DNA of 64,000 bases from Limnephilus marmoratus (GCA_917880885.1 OU862928.1:42644962-42708961); one strand, 5' to 3'. Positions 30,461 to 40,975 are shown, counted from the stretch's first letter. Numbers and translations are program-made. Notes: a model not told the origin generated them from the sequence alone.

Positions 30461-30660
30461 GTTTGGGTCTTGGAGGCGGATGACCAGGACATACTGAACC
30501 CCAGATTCCTACCCACCCCTTAAACCCTTTTCTTTCCCAGAACTCTCCTCTCCTTCCTTTGCTTAAAAAAAACCCTCCACACAGCATCGTCAAAGATGAC
30601 ATAGGCCCTGAGGGAAATTATTTTCCTCAGGGCCTCCTATGTGGAGCTCATGTAAAAAAA
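30461..30660 (+). mobile_element. SINE-A copy, 3' half
   Basis: Continues the copy begun at 27997: GGTCTTGGAGGCGGATGA, CAGATTCCTACCCACCCC, then the terminal nested hairpin. Outer stem CTCCACACAG with CTATGTGGAG (about 30575-30646); inner stem GGCCCTGAGG with CCTCAGGGCC (30604-30634); then GTAAAAAAAAA. Confidence 0.85.
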
Positions 30661-30835
30661 AAGACACGGCGCAAAAAAAAATATTTGAAAACAATGCAAC
30701 AATAGTTTATGTCAACAATCATAAAAACAGAAGAGTATTTTTTAAATTGGTTTATTTCAATACCGCCCAAGAGTCCAACTGCTCCCATCCGAAGCAGTGA
30801 GAATATGGGAGCTCTACTTTTTTTTTGTTTTACAT

Positions 30836-31012
30836 TTACTTCACCCAGGAGGCCCTGAGAAAAATGATTTCCCTCAGGGCCTATGTCATCTTTGAAGATG
30901 CTGTGTGGAGGGTCTTTTTGAGGAAAGGAAGGAGTGAACATGGGTCTTGGAGAGACCCATGTTTTAGGAGAGAGGAAGCACAGAGGCCAGAAAATCGTTT
31001 ACGCCCTTGGAG
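30836..31012 (-). mobile_element. LINE-B 3' end fragment
   Basis: The terminal hairpin (GGCCCTGAG...CTCAGGGCC, 30852-30881) is joined to the GGGTCTTTTTGAGGAAAGGA and GGAGTGAACATGGGTCTTGG region also found at 38790 and 39846, not to the SINE-A body. It marks the LINE source of the shared 3' end. Confidence 0.65.
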
Positions 31013-31074
31013 CATTTATATAAATTATAATTGGGGTAAGTGAGGCATGGAACTGGCAGAGGGAGGATTAAAGT

Positions 31075-31590
31075 AGAATGAATGCTGTAGAAATAAGATC
31101 CCTGAGGCGTATGTGTGGTAAAACAATCGACGATCATGTGAGAAATGTGGAGATCCGCGAAGAATGCAAGGCTGATGTAAGCGTAATGAGTAAGATTAAG
31201 AAAGGAACGCTCAGATGGTTTGGGCAAGTAGAGCGAATGAACGAGGAATGGAGTGTAAGGAGAATATATATTTTTTATTTATGAATTTTTATTTTAGTAA
31301 TATGTACATTAAACTTTACAAAATTTTGTAATTAATTATAATATTTCATATTGCAAACTAAATATATGATTCAAATGTGAACGGTAGAAGAAGTCGGAGA
31401 TGCCCATGGAAGACATGACACGACCAAGTGAATCAGATACGTGAGTCGGGCCATGTAAAGAATCGGAATAATAGAAGAGCGTGTATGAGACGATGTATGA
31501 ATGTGAACGAGGCAAGGAGTGTGCGCCAAGATCGAATTGTTTGACGGTCCGTCCTCTCTGCCTACCCCTGCGGGGAAACGGCGTGATGGT
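31075..31590 (+). pseudogene. RTE/R2-like LINE ORF2 C-terminus
   Basis: Plus-strand frame reads MNAVEIRSLRRMCGKTIDDH, VRNVEIREECKADVSVMSKI, LRWFGQVERMNEEWS. After a 110-bp AT-rich insertion (31266-31376) the match resumes with NGRRSRRCPW, NRRACMRRCMNVNEARS and SAYPCGETA near 31375-31575. This is the 3' end of a LINE family common in insects, and probably the same family as the fragment at 8540. Stops and the insertion inactivate it. Confidence 0.8.
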
Positions 31591-31768
31591 TAGTTAGTAA
31601 ATTATAATTGGGGTATGTTGTGCCCTTGAGGGGATTTTCTCACGAAATTGGCGCTATAGAAATCATCCAAACATTATTATTATGATTTTGACGCCGGAGG
31701 TTGTGGAGAGGGGAATGAGATAGTGAAGAGTGGAGTGGGAAGTACCTGACTATTCAGATCTATTTATA
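31591..31768 (-). repeat. SINE-C tail fragment and empty target site
   Basis: 31700-31755 is the reverse complement of the SINE-C segment CAGATCTGAATAGCCAGGTA (see 56705). 31651-31683 (GCGCTATAGAAATCATCCAA) matches the sequence interrupted by the MITE at 25302. Confidence 0.6.
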
Positions 31769-32182
31769 ATTTGGGTGCGGGTATGGGTACCGCCGCTCAT
31801 ACCGGGAACCATTTATTGGACAACCTATACTGTGATTTATAATGGGTGCCCGTGTTAATGAGGTGAGGTTTGTCCGAATCTTGACGGCGGACATGTCTGC
31901 TCACCAAATGTGTGGCAGGCCGGATCGGGAGAGACTGGTTGAGGGAGATCTTTGACCTCTCCAGTGGGACTCTCGTGGAACATTACTTTGCACCGCTGGT
32001 GGAAGGGATGGATACATACGTCCGTCACTCCTGTACATATTGACTCCAGATTCCTACCCACCCTTCACACCTTTTTTCTTCACAGAACTTCCGCCTTTTC
32101 TTTTCCTTAAAAAGACTCCCCTAACAGCTTTCCCAAAGATGATATAGGTCCTGAGGTAAATGATTTTAATCAGGGCCTTCTT
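31769..32182 (+). mobile_element. SINE-A copy, long form, diverged
   Basis: All blocks are present, from GCGGGTATGGGTACCGCCGC to GTAAAAAATT, including the central GGCCGGATCGGGAGAGACTG and GTCCGTCACTCC blocks lacking in the short form. The terminal hairpin has several mismatches. Confidence 0.8.
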
Positions 32183-32330
32183 TGTGTAGCTAATGTAAAA
32201 AATTATTAAACACGGCTAAAGCCATTTCAGGCAATGTTTCAATGCTGCCTGAATGGTGGTCTTACACCAGGGCGATACTGAGAAAATATCTTCCAGTCTG
32301 GAACGGACCGTACGTATGCGATATATTATT
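32183..32330 (-). repeat. SINE-C tail fragment
   Basis: AAACACGGCTAAAGCCATTT and GAATGGTGGTCTTACACCAG are the reverse complement of the central part of the SINE-C copies at 56705 and 61222. Confidence 0.7.
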
Positions 32331-32513
32331 TTAAATGAATAAATTGTGAAATAATACAACTTAATCAACTCTATTGGCAGCCCATACCTTAGTGGTCACC
32401 ACGACTTATTCAAGATACTACACAGCAGAACAGATGTTCTAACACAGCATAACATGGTAAAAGTAAAAGCGCTATTAAATAAAATTTCTATAATAGAAAA
32501 TATTTATATTTAA

Positions 32514-32816
32514 CTAGCGAGTGCCCGGAATGCGTTGCAATTCCACTCAAAGAAAGATGGTTGCTCCACCTACCACCTCCTCTCCCTGCCGCTAAACTAT
32601 ATGAAATACACACGTTTTTTAAACAAGAATGTAAATTTATATGTCAAACATATAGTAAATTTTGGATTCAAATATCATAACGCCAGAGCTCATAATTGTG
32701 TCTAGAAACCTTCGCGGTTATGCGTACAACAAATAAAGTTTAATCGCAATCGGTTAAATGGTGTAGGAACACCGAATGATGGGAAAAACAAAGAATCTTT
32801 CATTTTTTACATATTA
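32514..32816 (-). mobile_element. Helitron fragment
   Basis: The minus-strand 3' terminus is GCAACGCATTCCGGGCACTC then GCTAG-T (CTAG at 32514-32517). The interior keeps CATAACGCCAGAGCTC and a region near 32730 resembling the Helitron-type AATCGGTTAAATGG. The 5' TC end is not recognisable. Confidence 0.65.
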
Positions 32817-33480
32817 CTAGCTGACCCAGCAAAAGTCGTTCTGCCATATTATTTATAGTAAATATTTTGGTTGTTAAATAAAAAATAACGTATGTATCGT
32901 AAGTGTGTGGGGATGGAATCTATGACAGAAAGGGAATGAAGCGCTGTAGACGATGACCGCCGAAAAAAACAAAAAAAAACACCAACTAAAGTAAGAAAAT
33001 GAAATAATGCAAATCAATATGAATTTCGAAGAGCAATTGAGTGTACGATATTTTTTGTCAGTCCGTCTTTAGCCAACACAAATAAGCTCGATGGTTTGCC
33101 CACGCGAGAACATGATGCCGAATGAAATATCAAAATGACGCGACGCTTCTCGTGAATGTCTTGCGCATGCGTGGATGAAAGTAAGATGAGGCGGACGTAG
33201 CGCCATCTGTCATTCAACAATATAAATAATTTCATTCTGTTTGAAATACGAAAGACGGTTAAATTTGTTCATACAAAAATACTAAAATCGCGATTAAAAA
33301 ATGGGAGGGTGGGGGTAGGAGGGTTAAAATTTGGAGTTGTAAGTATTTTTGATGCCAAATAAAACAAAAAAAAATGGTCAAAAAAATTGCTTTTTTTTTT
33401 AGGACACCCTAATCCCATAGGGGTATGAAACCTATTCTCATACCTACCAAATAAACCTAAAAAATTTCATAAACATCGGA
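32817..33480 (-). mobile_element. Helitron, 5' end missing
   Basis: CTAG at 32817-32820 followed by CTGACCCAGCAAAAGTCGTT on the plus strand is the reversed 3' terminus of the family whose complete copy is at 46213-46924. Similarity continues through TCCATAGGG-like sequence to about 33480. It sits directly beside the previous Helitron in the same orientation. Confidence 0.75.
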
Positions 33481-34168
33481 TTTCATGAGATTTTTATACA
33501 TAAGAAGATTACTCTTTCAATAACCTTTCGTTTACTTGCTTGCCAGATGTTAAGAATGTTGAAATAACAAATCTTGTAAACGAATGAATAATTTAAAAAT
33601 TAAAATATCTTCAGTGATTTAATATTATTCATAGTTATTTCATAATTGAAAAATCTTCGATAACAAAGCCGCGAGATTCCTGTTAAAAACTGTTAAATTT
33701 AATAAGATGAAAGGAGTTTATTTTTGTTATTCTATGTATAAAGCAAGCTTGAAAATGATTAACAAATATTTCTTCAAACATCTTCACAGCATTCGGGCTA
33801 ACATCTCTGCTGCACCATTACTGAGATATATTGGTAAGTGAACATCGTCTTTGAGAACGGCTTATCCGTTCTACTAATATTATATCGACACTTTGACATG
33901 GTGAAAAATCATGGGATCGTAAATTTCCAATTTTTTGTATTTCTTGGGCATTAACTATGTAACAATTTCTAGACATTTTATTTTTTGTTTTAATTCTGCT
34001 CGTGAACGATACGGTTGTATCGAAACCGGTCGCGGAAAAATTAAATTTAAGTAACAAATGTACATTTAATAAAACTCTTCAAAAAACAAAATGTCGTAAA
34101 TTTCCTTTTTATTTTTCTGTCTTGTTCTGCTTCATGTTTAGTTTAGATTTATAATTATTATTATCTTT
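33481..34168. other. No recognisable gene
   Basis: Contains the phrase GGTTGTATCGAAACCGGTCG (34012-34031), a motif style frequent in arthropod dispersed repeats, and at 34100-34160 a segment similar to the tail of the tRNA-like SINE at 40755 (TTTTTCTGTCTTGTTCTG). Confidence 0.4.
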
Positions 34169-34169
34169 T

Positions 34170-34500
34170 TTTTACATGAGCTCCACACAAGAGGCCCTGA
34201 GGAAAATAATTTCTTTCAGGGCTATGTCATCTTTGGGGATGCTGTGTGGAGGGGATTTTTTAGGAAAGGAAGGAGAGGAGAGTTCTGGGAAGGAAAAGGT
34301 TTAAGGAGTGGGTAGGAATCTGGGGTTCAGTGTGCCCTGGTTATCCGCCTCCAAGACCTAGACAAACCTCACCCTATGAACCCGGGCTCCCTTGCTAAAT
34401 CACCAAATGTGGCGAACCACTTGGGGTGACCTATGGCAGAGGTGTTGGTTATCCAATAAAGGTTCCTGGGGCAGCGGTACCCATACCCGCCTCCAAAATT
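34170..34500 (-). mobile_element. SINE-A copy, short form
   Basis: Minus-strand copy with terminal hairpin at the left (CTCCACACAAGAGGCCCTGA, 34192-34211) and head at the right (GGTACCCATACCCGCCTCC). It has the same internal deletion as the copies at 12182 and 30461. Confidence 0.8.
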
Positions 34501-34526
34501 CAATAATAAAAATATATATTTATTTT

Positions 34527-34700
34527 GATGACCTACTAGTTTAAATCCCGGCGTTGCCCGGGCCTTATAAAAGGCGATTGGCTGCTTTTTTTACCTTCAT
34601 CTTAATTTGAAGGACATGTTAAATACAGGGCACTGTTTGTTACGCCAATCACATTTATTATCCAATCCTTTCCTTTTATAATAATACAACAAAGGTTGCT
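34527..34700 (-). mobile_element. Helitron-like 3' end
   Basis: On the minus strand the segment ends GCCCGGGCAACGCCGGGATT, TAAACTAG, followed by T: a GC hairpin a few bases before CTAG, as in Helitrons. The family differs from the other two Helitron types here. The inner limit is uncertain. Confidence 0.5.
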
Positions 34701-34909
34701 TGAACTAATGACTGAATTTTTTCTCTTAAAGAAGAGAAAAAATTCAGTCTCGTAAAACGAAAGAAAAAATGGTTGAGATGATTAAACGGGAATCTACAGA
34801 TATCGCTCTATTAAACTAATGAAAGTTGTTACTATAGTAAAATAGAAATCTATAATATTGTTCTATTGACAAATAAAAACTATTGACAAATAAAAACAAA
34901 TAAATAACT

Positions 34910-35650
34910 GAATCAAGTAGTGAAGACTTGTGAGAATTTTGGGCTAGAACTGAATATAAATAAAACAAAATACATGCTCATAAGCAAAAATAACGAATTG
35001 GATGAACATCTTTATATTGCTGGAACAAAACTGGAGAAGGTACAAAGTATTGTATATTTGGGCTGCAATGTAAATGATAGATGGGATCCTTCAGTTGAAA
35101 TCAAATGCCGCATTGAGCAAGCTCGTGCAACCTTTATCCGCATGAAAAAAATGTTCTGCAGTCATGATCTCAACCTTGGATTACGAATGCGAATGGTCAG
35201 ATGCTACGTATTTTCAATATTATTTTATGGAATGGAAGCATGGACGCTTACTGAAGAATTAATTAGGCGACTTGAGGCATTCGAGATGTGGATCTACAGA
35301 AGAATACTTAAAATAAGCTGGATGGACAGGGTCACAAATGAAGATGTTATGGTTCGGATGAATAAAGAAAAGGAAGTAATTAAAACCATAAAAATCCGAA
35401 AACTTCAATATCTTGGACACGTGATGAGACATCCAGAGAAGTATGAGATCTTGCATCTCATAATGCTGGGAAAGATTGCCGGAAGACGGGGCCCTGGAAG
35501 AAGGAGAACCTCATGGCTGAAAAACCTGAGACAGTGGTTTGGCCAGTCTACCGTGGAGCTGTTCCGGGCCGCAGTAAACAAAGTCCGCATAGCCAACATG
35601 ATAGCCAACGTCCGTTGAACGGACAAGGCACAAGAAGAAGAAGAAGACAA
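34910..35650 (+). pseudogene. RTE-like LINE ORF2, C-terminal part
   Basis: An intact 232-codon frame (34920-35618): FGLELNINKTKYMLISK, VQSIVYLGCNVNDRWD, IEQARATFIRMKKMF, VRCYVFSILFYGMEAWT, RILKISWMDRVTNEDVM, LQYLGHVMRHPEKYEIL and GRRGPGRRRTSWLKNLRQW. This is the RT thumb and C-terminal domain of an RTE-type LINE. The upstream RT core and endonuclease are missing, consistent with 5' truncation at about 34905. It ends in an AAGAAG repeat (35630-35645). Lack of stops suggests a recent insertion; no TSD was identified. Confidence 0.8.
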
Positions 35651-36445
35651 ATAAAGAAAATGGTTACCGTGGTAAAACAAGAATACACTAATTTAAATAT
35701 TGAAAAATAAATGGAACCGTAGAGACATCTATTGAAAAATAATTGGAACCGTAGAGACATCTATTGAAAATATTACATAATTGCTAGTTTTATCTAATTA
35801 AGCAAAAATCTGGGTATAATAATTATTATTTTGTTCAGTTCTTAAATTTAACAGGACAAGTGTGCAAAATCACATCAATCTTAGAATAAAATTGTAGATT
35901 TGTATAAATAACAAACCCTCAGACATTATAATTTATTACATAGATATATTACTTACGTAGGTTGAATTCTCAGTACCGAAATCATTGACGTTATATATTA
36001 CATCTAGTCTCGCCTTTGTCTCACAAACTCAAGATACAATGTGGCAAATAAGAAACACTCTTTTACTTTCAGAAAATTCTTAATTCAAAAGTTATTTATG
36101 CATGATAAAGATAGACGTTCAAAGAATGTGTGTATATGACAGATATAGAGATGTACGACCGGGCGACGTTTTCATTTGCGCCGAATACCGTATTCTACAT
36201 CACGGATGCGACTGAGATGACAAGAAACACTACTCACTTACACTAAGATAAATTGGTGGTCCTCGGTACACTTAATTGTTTGCTATCTCACTTTCTTAAT
36301 GGTGCTATAAATCTTCCGGAAACAATCAAAGTTATTGTATTTTTTTAAATAATAAATAATTTGCGTGTATTTACGAATGAAATGTTATTCTTTGACTTTT
36401 ACTAGTGTTTGCCGTGTAATGGAAATATTTTCTCATCAAACAAGG
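35651..36445. other. No gene; one 32-bp direct duplication
   Basis: 35699-35765 contains two copies of a 32-bp unit (ATTGAAAAATAAATGGAACC followed by GTAGAGACATCT). The rest is unrecognised. Confidence 0.5.
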
Positions 36446-37050
36446 GGGCATTTTATTTGGCGGATATGTATTTGATAACCCTAACACCTCTACCATAGGT
36501 CACCCCAAGTTGTTCGCTACGTTTGGTGACTTTGCAGGGGTGCCTGGGTTCATGGGGTGAGGTTTGTCGGGATGGATTCATAAGTCCGTCACTCCTTGAC
36601 ACAATGACCCTCAGATTCCTACCCATCCCTCATATATTTTTCTTTTCCGGAACCTTCTCTCCTTCCATTCCCTAAAAATCCTCCTCACAGCAGTGGCGGT
36701 CCGTATGTTTTCAGTGAGCTGGAGTGCTAAGATTGAAAAATACGACATAAGATACTGATGTTGTTTGGTGAAAATGATTTTTTTTTCAAAAATTCAACTT
36801 TTTGCATGAAGACATTTCAATATGTGGATGCGGCGCATCCCTTGACTGAAAGAATGCTGAAGATCTTCATACAAAAATTTGAAATTTTGTAAAAAAATAA
36901 ATTCATTTTCAGCTACGACGTCAATAACGTCATATTTTTCAATCTTAACGCCCTAGCTCACTGAAGCACACAGACCGCTACTGCCACACAGCAACCCCAA
37001 AGATGACATAGACCCTGAGGGATTTTTGTTCTGTGAGGAGCTAATGTAAA
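36446..37050 (+). mobile_element. SINE-A copy interrupted by a hAT MITE
   Basis: SINE-A blocks run from about 36470 (TTTGATAACCCTAACACCTC) to 36690, are broken by the element at 36691-36983, and resume with ACACAGCAACCCCAAAGATG through the degraded terminal hairpin to GTAAAAAAAAC at 37046-37056. Confidence 0.8.
36691..36983. mobile_element. hAT-type MITE
   Basis: 293 bp with termini CAGTGGCGGTC and GACCGCTACTG; the inverted similarity extends about 55 bp (both arms contain CAGTGAGCT and AAGATTGAAAAATA). Flanked by 8-bp duplications CCTCACAG and CCACACAG (7 of 8 identical). Non-coding. Confidence 0.85.
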
Positions 37051-37538
37051 AAAAACTTACTATTAGGACACGACCTATATTACGTGACTCGTGGCAATTG
37101 AGTACTAAAACCATGAAATTGAAAACAAATACAATTGCCTTGTCTTTGGCTTAACACCCATGATATTTCTATCACGCGTCTATATATTTTATATGACGTC
37201 ATTGACCGAAATCATCGTTCGGAATGACGTTTTGATAGCACGTGAATTAATGTATAACGCCAGCAGCGGGGTGATACTAATAGTGTCTCCGCAATGTAGA
37301 TAGATTTATTATATTTCTTATTGCAATGCGTTTATTATGACAGCTGTTTCATAGTTTTATGTTACTGGAGCAAGCGGTCCCGCCCACGCCATGCTCTAGT
37401 GTCATTACGTGTGGAAATAATCATATTAGCGAAACGAGAAATTCAATGGAAGTATTTTATATTTTAGATTTAGAACAACAAATAATAATACAATCATAAA
37501 AGAATTGGGTATTAGGAATTTAAAATATCTGTCCATGT
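37051..37538. other. No recognisable gene
   Basis: Single-copy-looking AT-rich sequence; no motif recognised. Confidence 0.45.
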
Positions 37539-38299
37539 ATCTATCTTCTATCTTCTATCTTCTATCTTCTATCTTCTATCTTCTATCTTCTATCTTCTAT
37601 CTTCTATCTTCTATCTTCTATCTTCTATCTTCTATCTTCTATCTTCTATCTTCTATCTTCTATCTTCTATCTTCTATCTTCTATCTTCTATCTTCTATCT
37701 TCTATCTTCTATCTTCTATCTTCTATCTTCTATCTTCTATCTTCTATCTTCTATCTTCTATCTTCTATCTTCTATCTTCTATCTTCTATCTTCTATCTTC
37801 TATCTTCTATCTTCTATCTTCTATCTTCTATCTTCTATCTTCTATCTTCTATCTTCTATCTTCTATCTTCTATCTTCTATCTTCTATCTTCTATCTTATA
37901 TCTTCTATCTTCTATCTTCTATCTTCTATCTTCTATCTTCTATCTTCTATCTTCTATCTTCTATCTTCTATCTTCTATCTTTTATCTCTTATCTTCTATC
38001 TTCTATCTTCTATCTTCTATCTTCTATCTTCTATCTTCCATCTTCCATCTTCTATCTTCTATCTTCTATCTTCTATCTTCTATCTTCTATCTTCTATCTT
38101 CTATCTTCTATCTTCTATCTTCTATCTTCTATCTTCTATCTTCTATCTCTTATCTTCTATCTTCTATCTTCTATTTTCTATCCTATATCTTCTATCTTCT
38201 ATCTTCTATCTTCTATCTTCAATCTTCTATCTTCTATCTTCTATCTTCTATCTTCTATCTTCTATCTTCTATCTTCTATCTTCTATCTTCTATCTTCTA
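37539..38299. repeat. 7-bp satellite (TATCTTC)n, about 109 units
   Basis: Nearly pure repeat of TATCTTC with scattered substitutions (for example TATCTTA, TATCTCT, TTTATCT). It abuts the 5' terminus of a Helitron at 38300. Because 7 is not a multiple of 3, one strand reads a 7-residue cycle (LSSIFYL) over 267 codons; that frame is a repeat artefact. Confidence 0.97.
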
Positions 38300-38728
38300 T
38301 CTATATAAAATGAATCGCCGAAATGTATGTACGCGCATAACTTCCAAACGACTGCACCAAATTAAATAATTATTTTTTTGTGTTTATTATTGTCAGGACA
38401 AGGTTTGTATAAAACTACTAGTGAGCTCTGGAATTATGAAATATGTATAAAAAATTGCAATATGTGGCACGCGAGCTGTTTGAAAACTGAATGCATGGAA
38501 TGCGGGAGGAGGGAGGGGAACTCTGGAGGGTGGTTCGCGGGACGGGGGAAGGGGAGAGTGGAGTGGGGAGAGGGAAGGTGGAGGAGGCGGAGTGGGAATG
38601 CGAGAGGGGGAGGGGACACGGGAGAGGAAGAAGAGGCGGAAAGGGTACGGGACGAATGGGAAAGGACGCGCAGGGAGAAACAATTTCTTTATTAAATGGC
38701 ATTGCAATGCATGCCGGGTACCAGCTAG
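38300..38728 (+). mobile_element. Helitron (non-autonomous), complete
   Basis: Starts TCTATATAAAATGAATCGCC (preceded by A) and ends ATGCCGGGTACCAGCTAG (followed by T): the TC...CTAG ends and A/T target of Helitrons, with a CCGGGTACC hairpin near the 3' end. The 429-bp interior contains a purine-rich strand (GGGAGGGGAACTCTGGAGGG). No Rep/helicase is encoded. Related copies are at 10500 and 59543. Confidence 0.85.
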
Positions 38729-38789
38729 TTTTTTAAAATTTTGAAACGCATGTCAAGCATAATCATAACATAGGTGTAGATTTTTTTTA

Positions 38790-38990
38790 CATTAATTTCA
38801 CACCGTGAATCTTGAGGAAAGCAATTTCCCTCAGGGCCTACGCCGCCTTTGAAGATAAACATGGGTCTTGAAGAGACCAAAGTTCTAGGAAGGAGGTAAC
38901 ACATCGGAAAATCCTTGTACAGCCGAGCTGTTGAACTCAAAAAAGATTTGACCCGTTCTCATGTAGCAAATGTCAACCACGTGCATATTT
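38790..38990 (-). pseudogene. LINE-B 3' end
   Basis: Terminal hairpin remnant (CTTGAGGAAAGCAATTTCCC), then GGGTCTTGAAGAGACC and the complement of the GTTGAACTC...CCGTTCTCATGT segment, which on the coding strand corresponds to the FNSSAVQGF region before the LINE stop codon. Badly decayed. Confidence 0.55.
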
Positions 38991-38996
38991 TTACAA

Positions 38997-39437
38997 TTTG
39001 GGAGGAGGGTATGGGTGCCGCTGCCCCGGGAACCATTTATTGAATAACCAACACCTCTGCCATTGGTCACCCCAAGCGGTTCGCTATGTTTGGTGACTTA
39101 GTAGGGGTGCCCGGGTACATGGGTTGAGGTTTTTTCGGGTCTTGGCGGCGGATGCGTCTGCCTACCAGCTGCATTTCAGGCTGGATCGGGTGAGAATAAT
39201 TGAGGGAGACCCTTTGACTTCTCCAGCAGCAGTCTCACGGAACATCGCCATGCACGGCAGTGGGTGGGATGGATTCATATTTCCGTCACTCCTGGACACA
39301 CTTTACACCCAGATTCGTACCCAGAACATCCTCACCTTCCTTTCCTAAAAAGACCCTCCACACAGCATTCCCAAAGATGACATAGGCTTTGAGGGGAATT
39401 ATTTTGCTCAGGGCCTCCTGTGTGGAGCTAATGTAAA
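38997..39437 (+). mobile_element. SINE-A copy, long form (reference copy)
   Basis: About 440 bp: head GGGAGGAGGGTATGGGTGCC; ATTGAATAACCAACACCTCT; GGTTCGCTATGTTTGGTGAC; GGTCTTGGCGGCGGATGCG; GGCTGGATCGGGTGAG; CACGGAACATCGCC; GGATTCATATTTCCGTCACT; a pyrimidine-rich block; then the hairpin (CTCCACACAG 39355 to CTGTGTGGAG 39426) and ATGTAAAAAA. The head has no convincing pol III A and B boxes, so it is not obviously tRNA-derived. The A-rich tail and shared LINE-like 3' end support a retroposon. Confidence 0.85.
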
Positions 39438-39845
39438 AAAATATATATATATTTATATGTTGGGTTGTATAATATATTGATCATGGAAATTTGAAATGCC
39501 GGTAAGGACAAAATTTTTATTTTTATTTTATCAAAAATCACAACTCTTGTTTATTGAAGACCTATATTTATGATTTTTGAAGTGAAAACTTCCTTAGCAC
39601 TGGTGTGATTTGAAACTCGATGAAACTAAAAAGCGACAAACACATACATCAGTAGGATTTACTCGTAGCCTGCGAGAGAATGAGATAGAATAATCAGTCT
39701 TCTCTTGGTGCGGTGCTTCGTAGCCTCCCCACACCTTCTACTTCGTAGCCTCCCCACACCTTCTACTTTAGTTCTCTAAAGATTTCACTTATATATACCA
39801 CGTGTGAATTGCACATTCTGATTTTAACTTCAGATGTGTGGATCT
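39438..39845. other. No gene; 27-bp direct duplication
   Basis: 39715-39772 contains two copies of CTTCGTAGCCTCCCCACACC followed by TTCTA. Otherwise unrecognised. Confidence 0.5.
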
Positions 39846-40455
39846 TTTTTTTACATAAACTCCACACAGGAGGCACTAAGGATCCCTGAGGATTTTTGAG
39901 GATGGTAAATGGAAGGTCTTTTTTGTGGAAGGGAAGGAGTGGACCTGGGTCTTAAGAAACCCATATTGTAGGATGGAGGAAACACAGAGGTCAGTAAATC
40001 GTTCCATAGCCGAACTGTTGAACTCAATAACGAGTTCTAGAAACGATCCGTTCTCATTTGACAAACGTCAACTGTGTTCAAATGCCGGGCGCGCATTTGG
40101 CGTGTTTCACACTTTGCAATTTGTTATGCACCGGTACCGAAGGAATCAGTAACGCTAGTTCCTCGGAGCATCTTCCATTAAAATGCCAGTAAAACAACGA
40201 CAGCATTCCGGCCGTCTAAAGATTGCAATCTGTTAAGATAGGAGAACCTATCAAACGGACCGCCCGCACCCATTTCTGTACAGATTCGAGGATCTTTTCC
40301 AGGTATTTTGGAGTTACAGTTCGTAGTTGAGTCTACTTTACAGTACCTACGCCCAGCTTCTGAGAGCCTAACTTAACTCTGGCTTCGATGGAGCCCCCAT
40401 ACCTGAGCTGGTCACTAAGAGTTACACCAAGCATATCGATGGAGGGCCTGTTCGG
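39846..40455 (-). pseudogene. LINE-B ORF2 C-terminus and 3' end (longest copy)
   Basis: Read on the minus strand across frameshifts: GGPFDRFSYLN (about 40235-40265), then STVRLWNDLLTSVFPPSYN (near 39970-40030), followed by TRPSTPSLPQKRPS-like sequence and the terminal hairpin at 39855-39900. The R-LWN-LP motif close to the end of ORF2 is characteristic of many LINE polyproteins. The RT catalytic core is absent, so the clade stays open. Confidence 0.6.
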
Positions 40456-40912
40456 AAAATTGCTTCCGTTGAAGGAGTCTAGATTTTAATTTCGATCTTT
40501 GTATCATATTAAGATCATTATTTCTTACAAATAAATATAAATAAATAGCGCCAGAGATTATTGGATCTTGCACATACAAAAAAACCACAATAGATATGAT
40601 ATCCTACATGTATGTTATTAGTTTAGAATAATGTTGGAAATTCTTACATTGAGAATAAAACGTAGAAAGCCAAAAAATACTAGAAAAATTAGTAGAGGTT
40701 AATTCTGAAATTGAAATGAGAGATAGACAAAAATGACGTAAAACTAATCAGATATCAACGACCTAGTGGTTCAAGTCGTTACCCGTTAAGACACAGATCA
40801 TTGGTTCGTTTCCCAGTTGCGACCCCAAAACTTTATTTTTTTCTGTATCTTGTTCTGTTTCATGTTACGCTCAAATTTATAATAAGAAAATATGACATAT
40901 TTATGAATAAAA
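40456..40912. other. tRNA-like SINE scrap in AT-rich DNA
   Basis: 40757-40825 has an A-box-like TAGTGGTTCAAGTCG and a B-box-like GGTTCGTTTCC at plausible spacing, followed by TTTTTTCTGTATCTTGTTCT, which also occurs at about 34105. It is a SINE relic and not a tRNA gene (no acceptor pairing or CCA-end structure). Confidence 0.45.
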
Positions 40913-40975
40913 CAATGTTTAAAACATAAATACATTAGAAATGATAACAAAACATAATTATTATGTTAAACAATG
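40913..40975. repeat. 58-bp tandem repeat, left unit
   Basis: One unit (CAATGTTTAAAACATAAATA...ATTATTATGTTAAA) directly left of the LTR element. The array continues on the other side at 45919. The last 5 bases (CAATG, 40971-40975) are one copy of the target duplication. Confidence 0.9.

Noticed and set aside
37505..38308. 267-codon frame with a seven-residue cycle
   Set aside because: Direct translation of the 7-bp satellite; a period of 7 codons arises automatically and there is no independent sequence.
38378..38736. Several overlapping Arg/Gly/Glu- or Pro/Ser-rich frames
   Set aside because: Compositional frames in the purine-rich strand of the Helitron; the same effect appears in the copy at 59505-59881.
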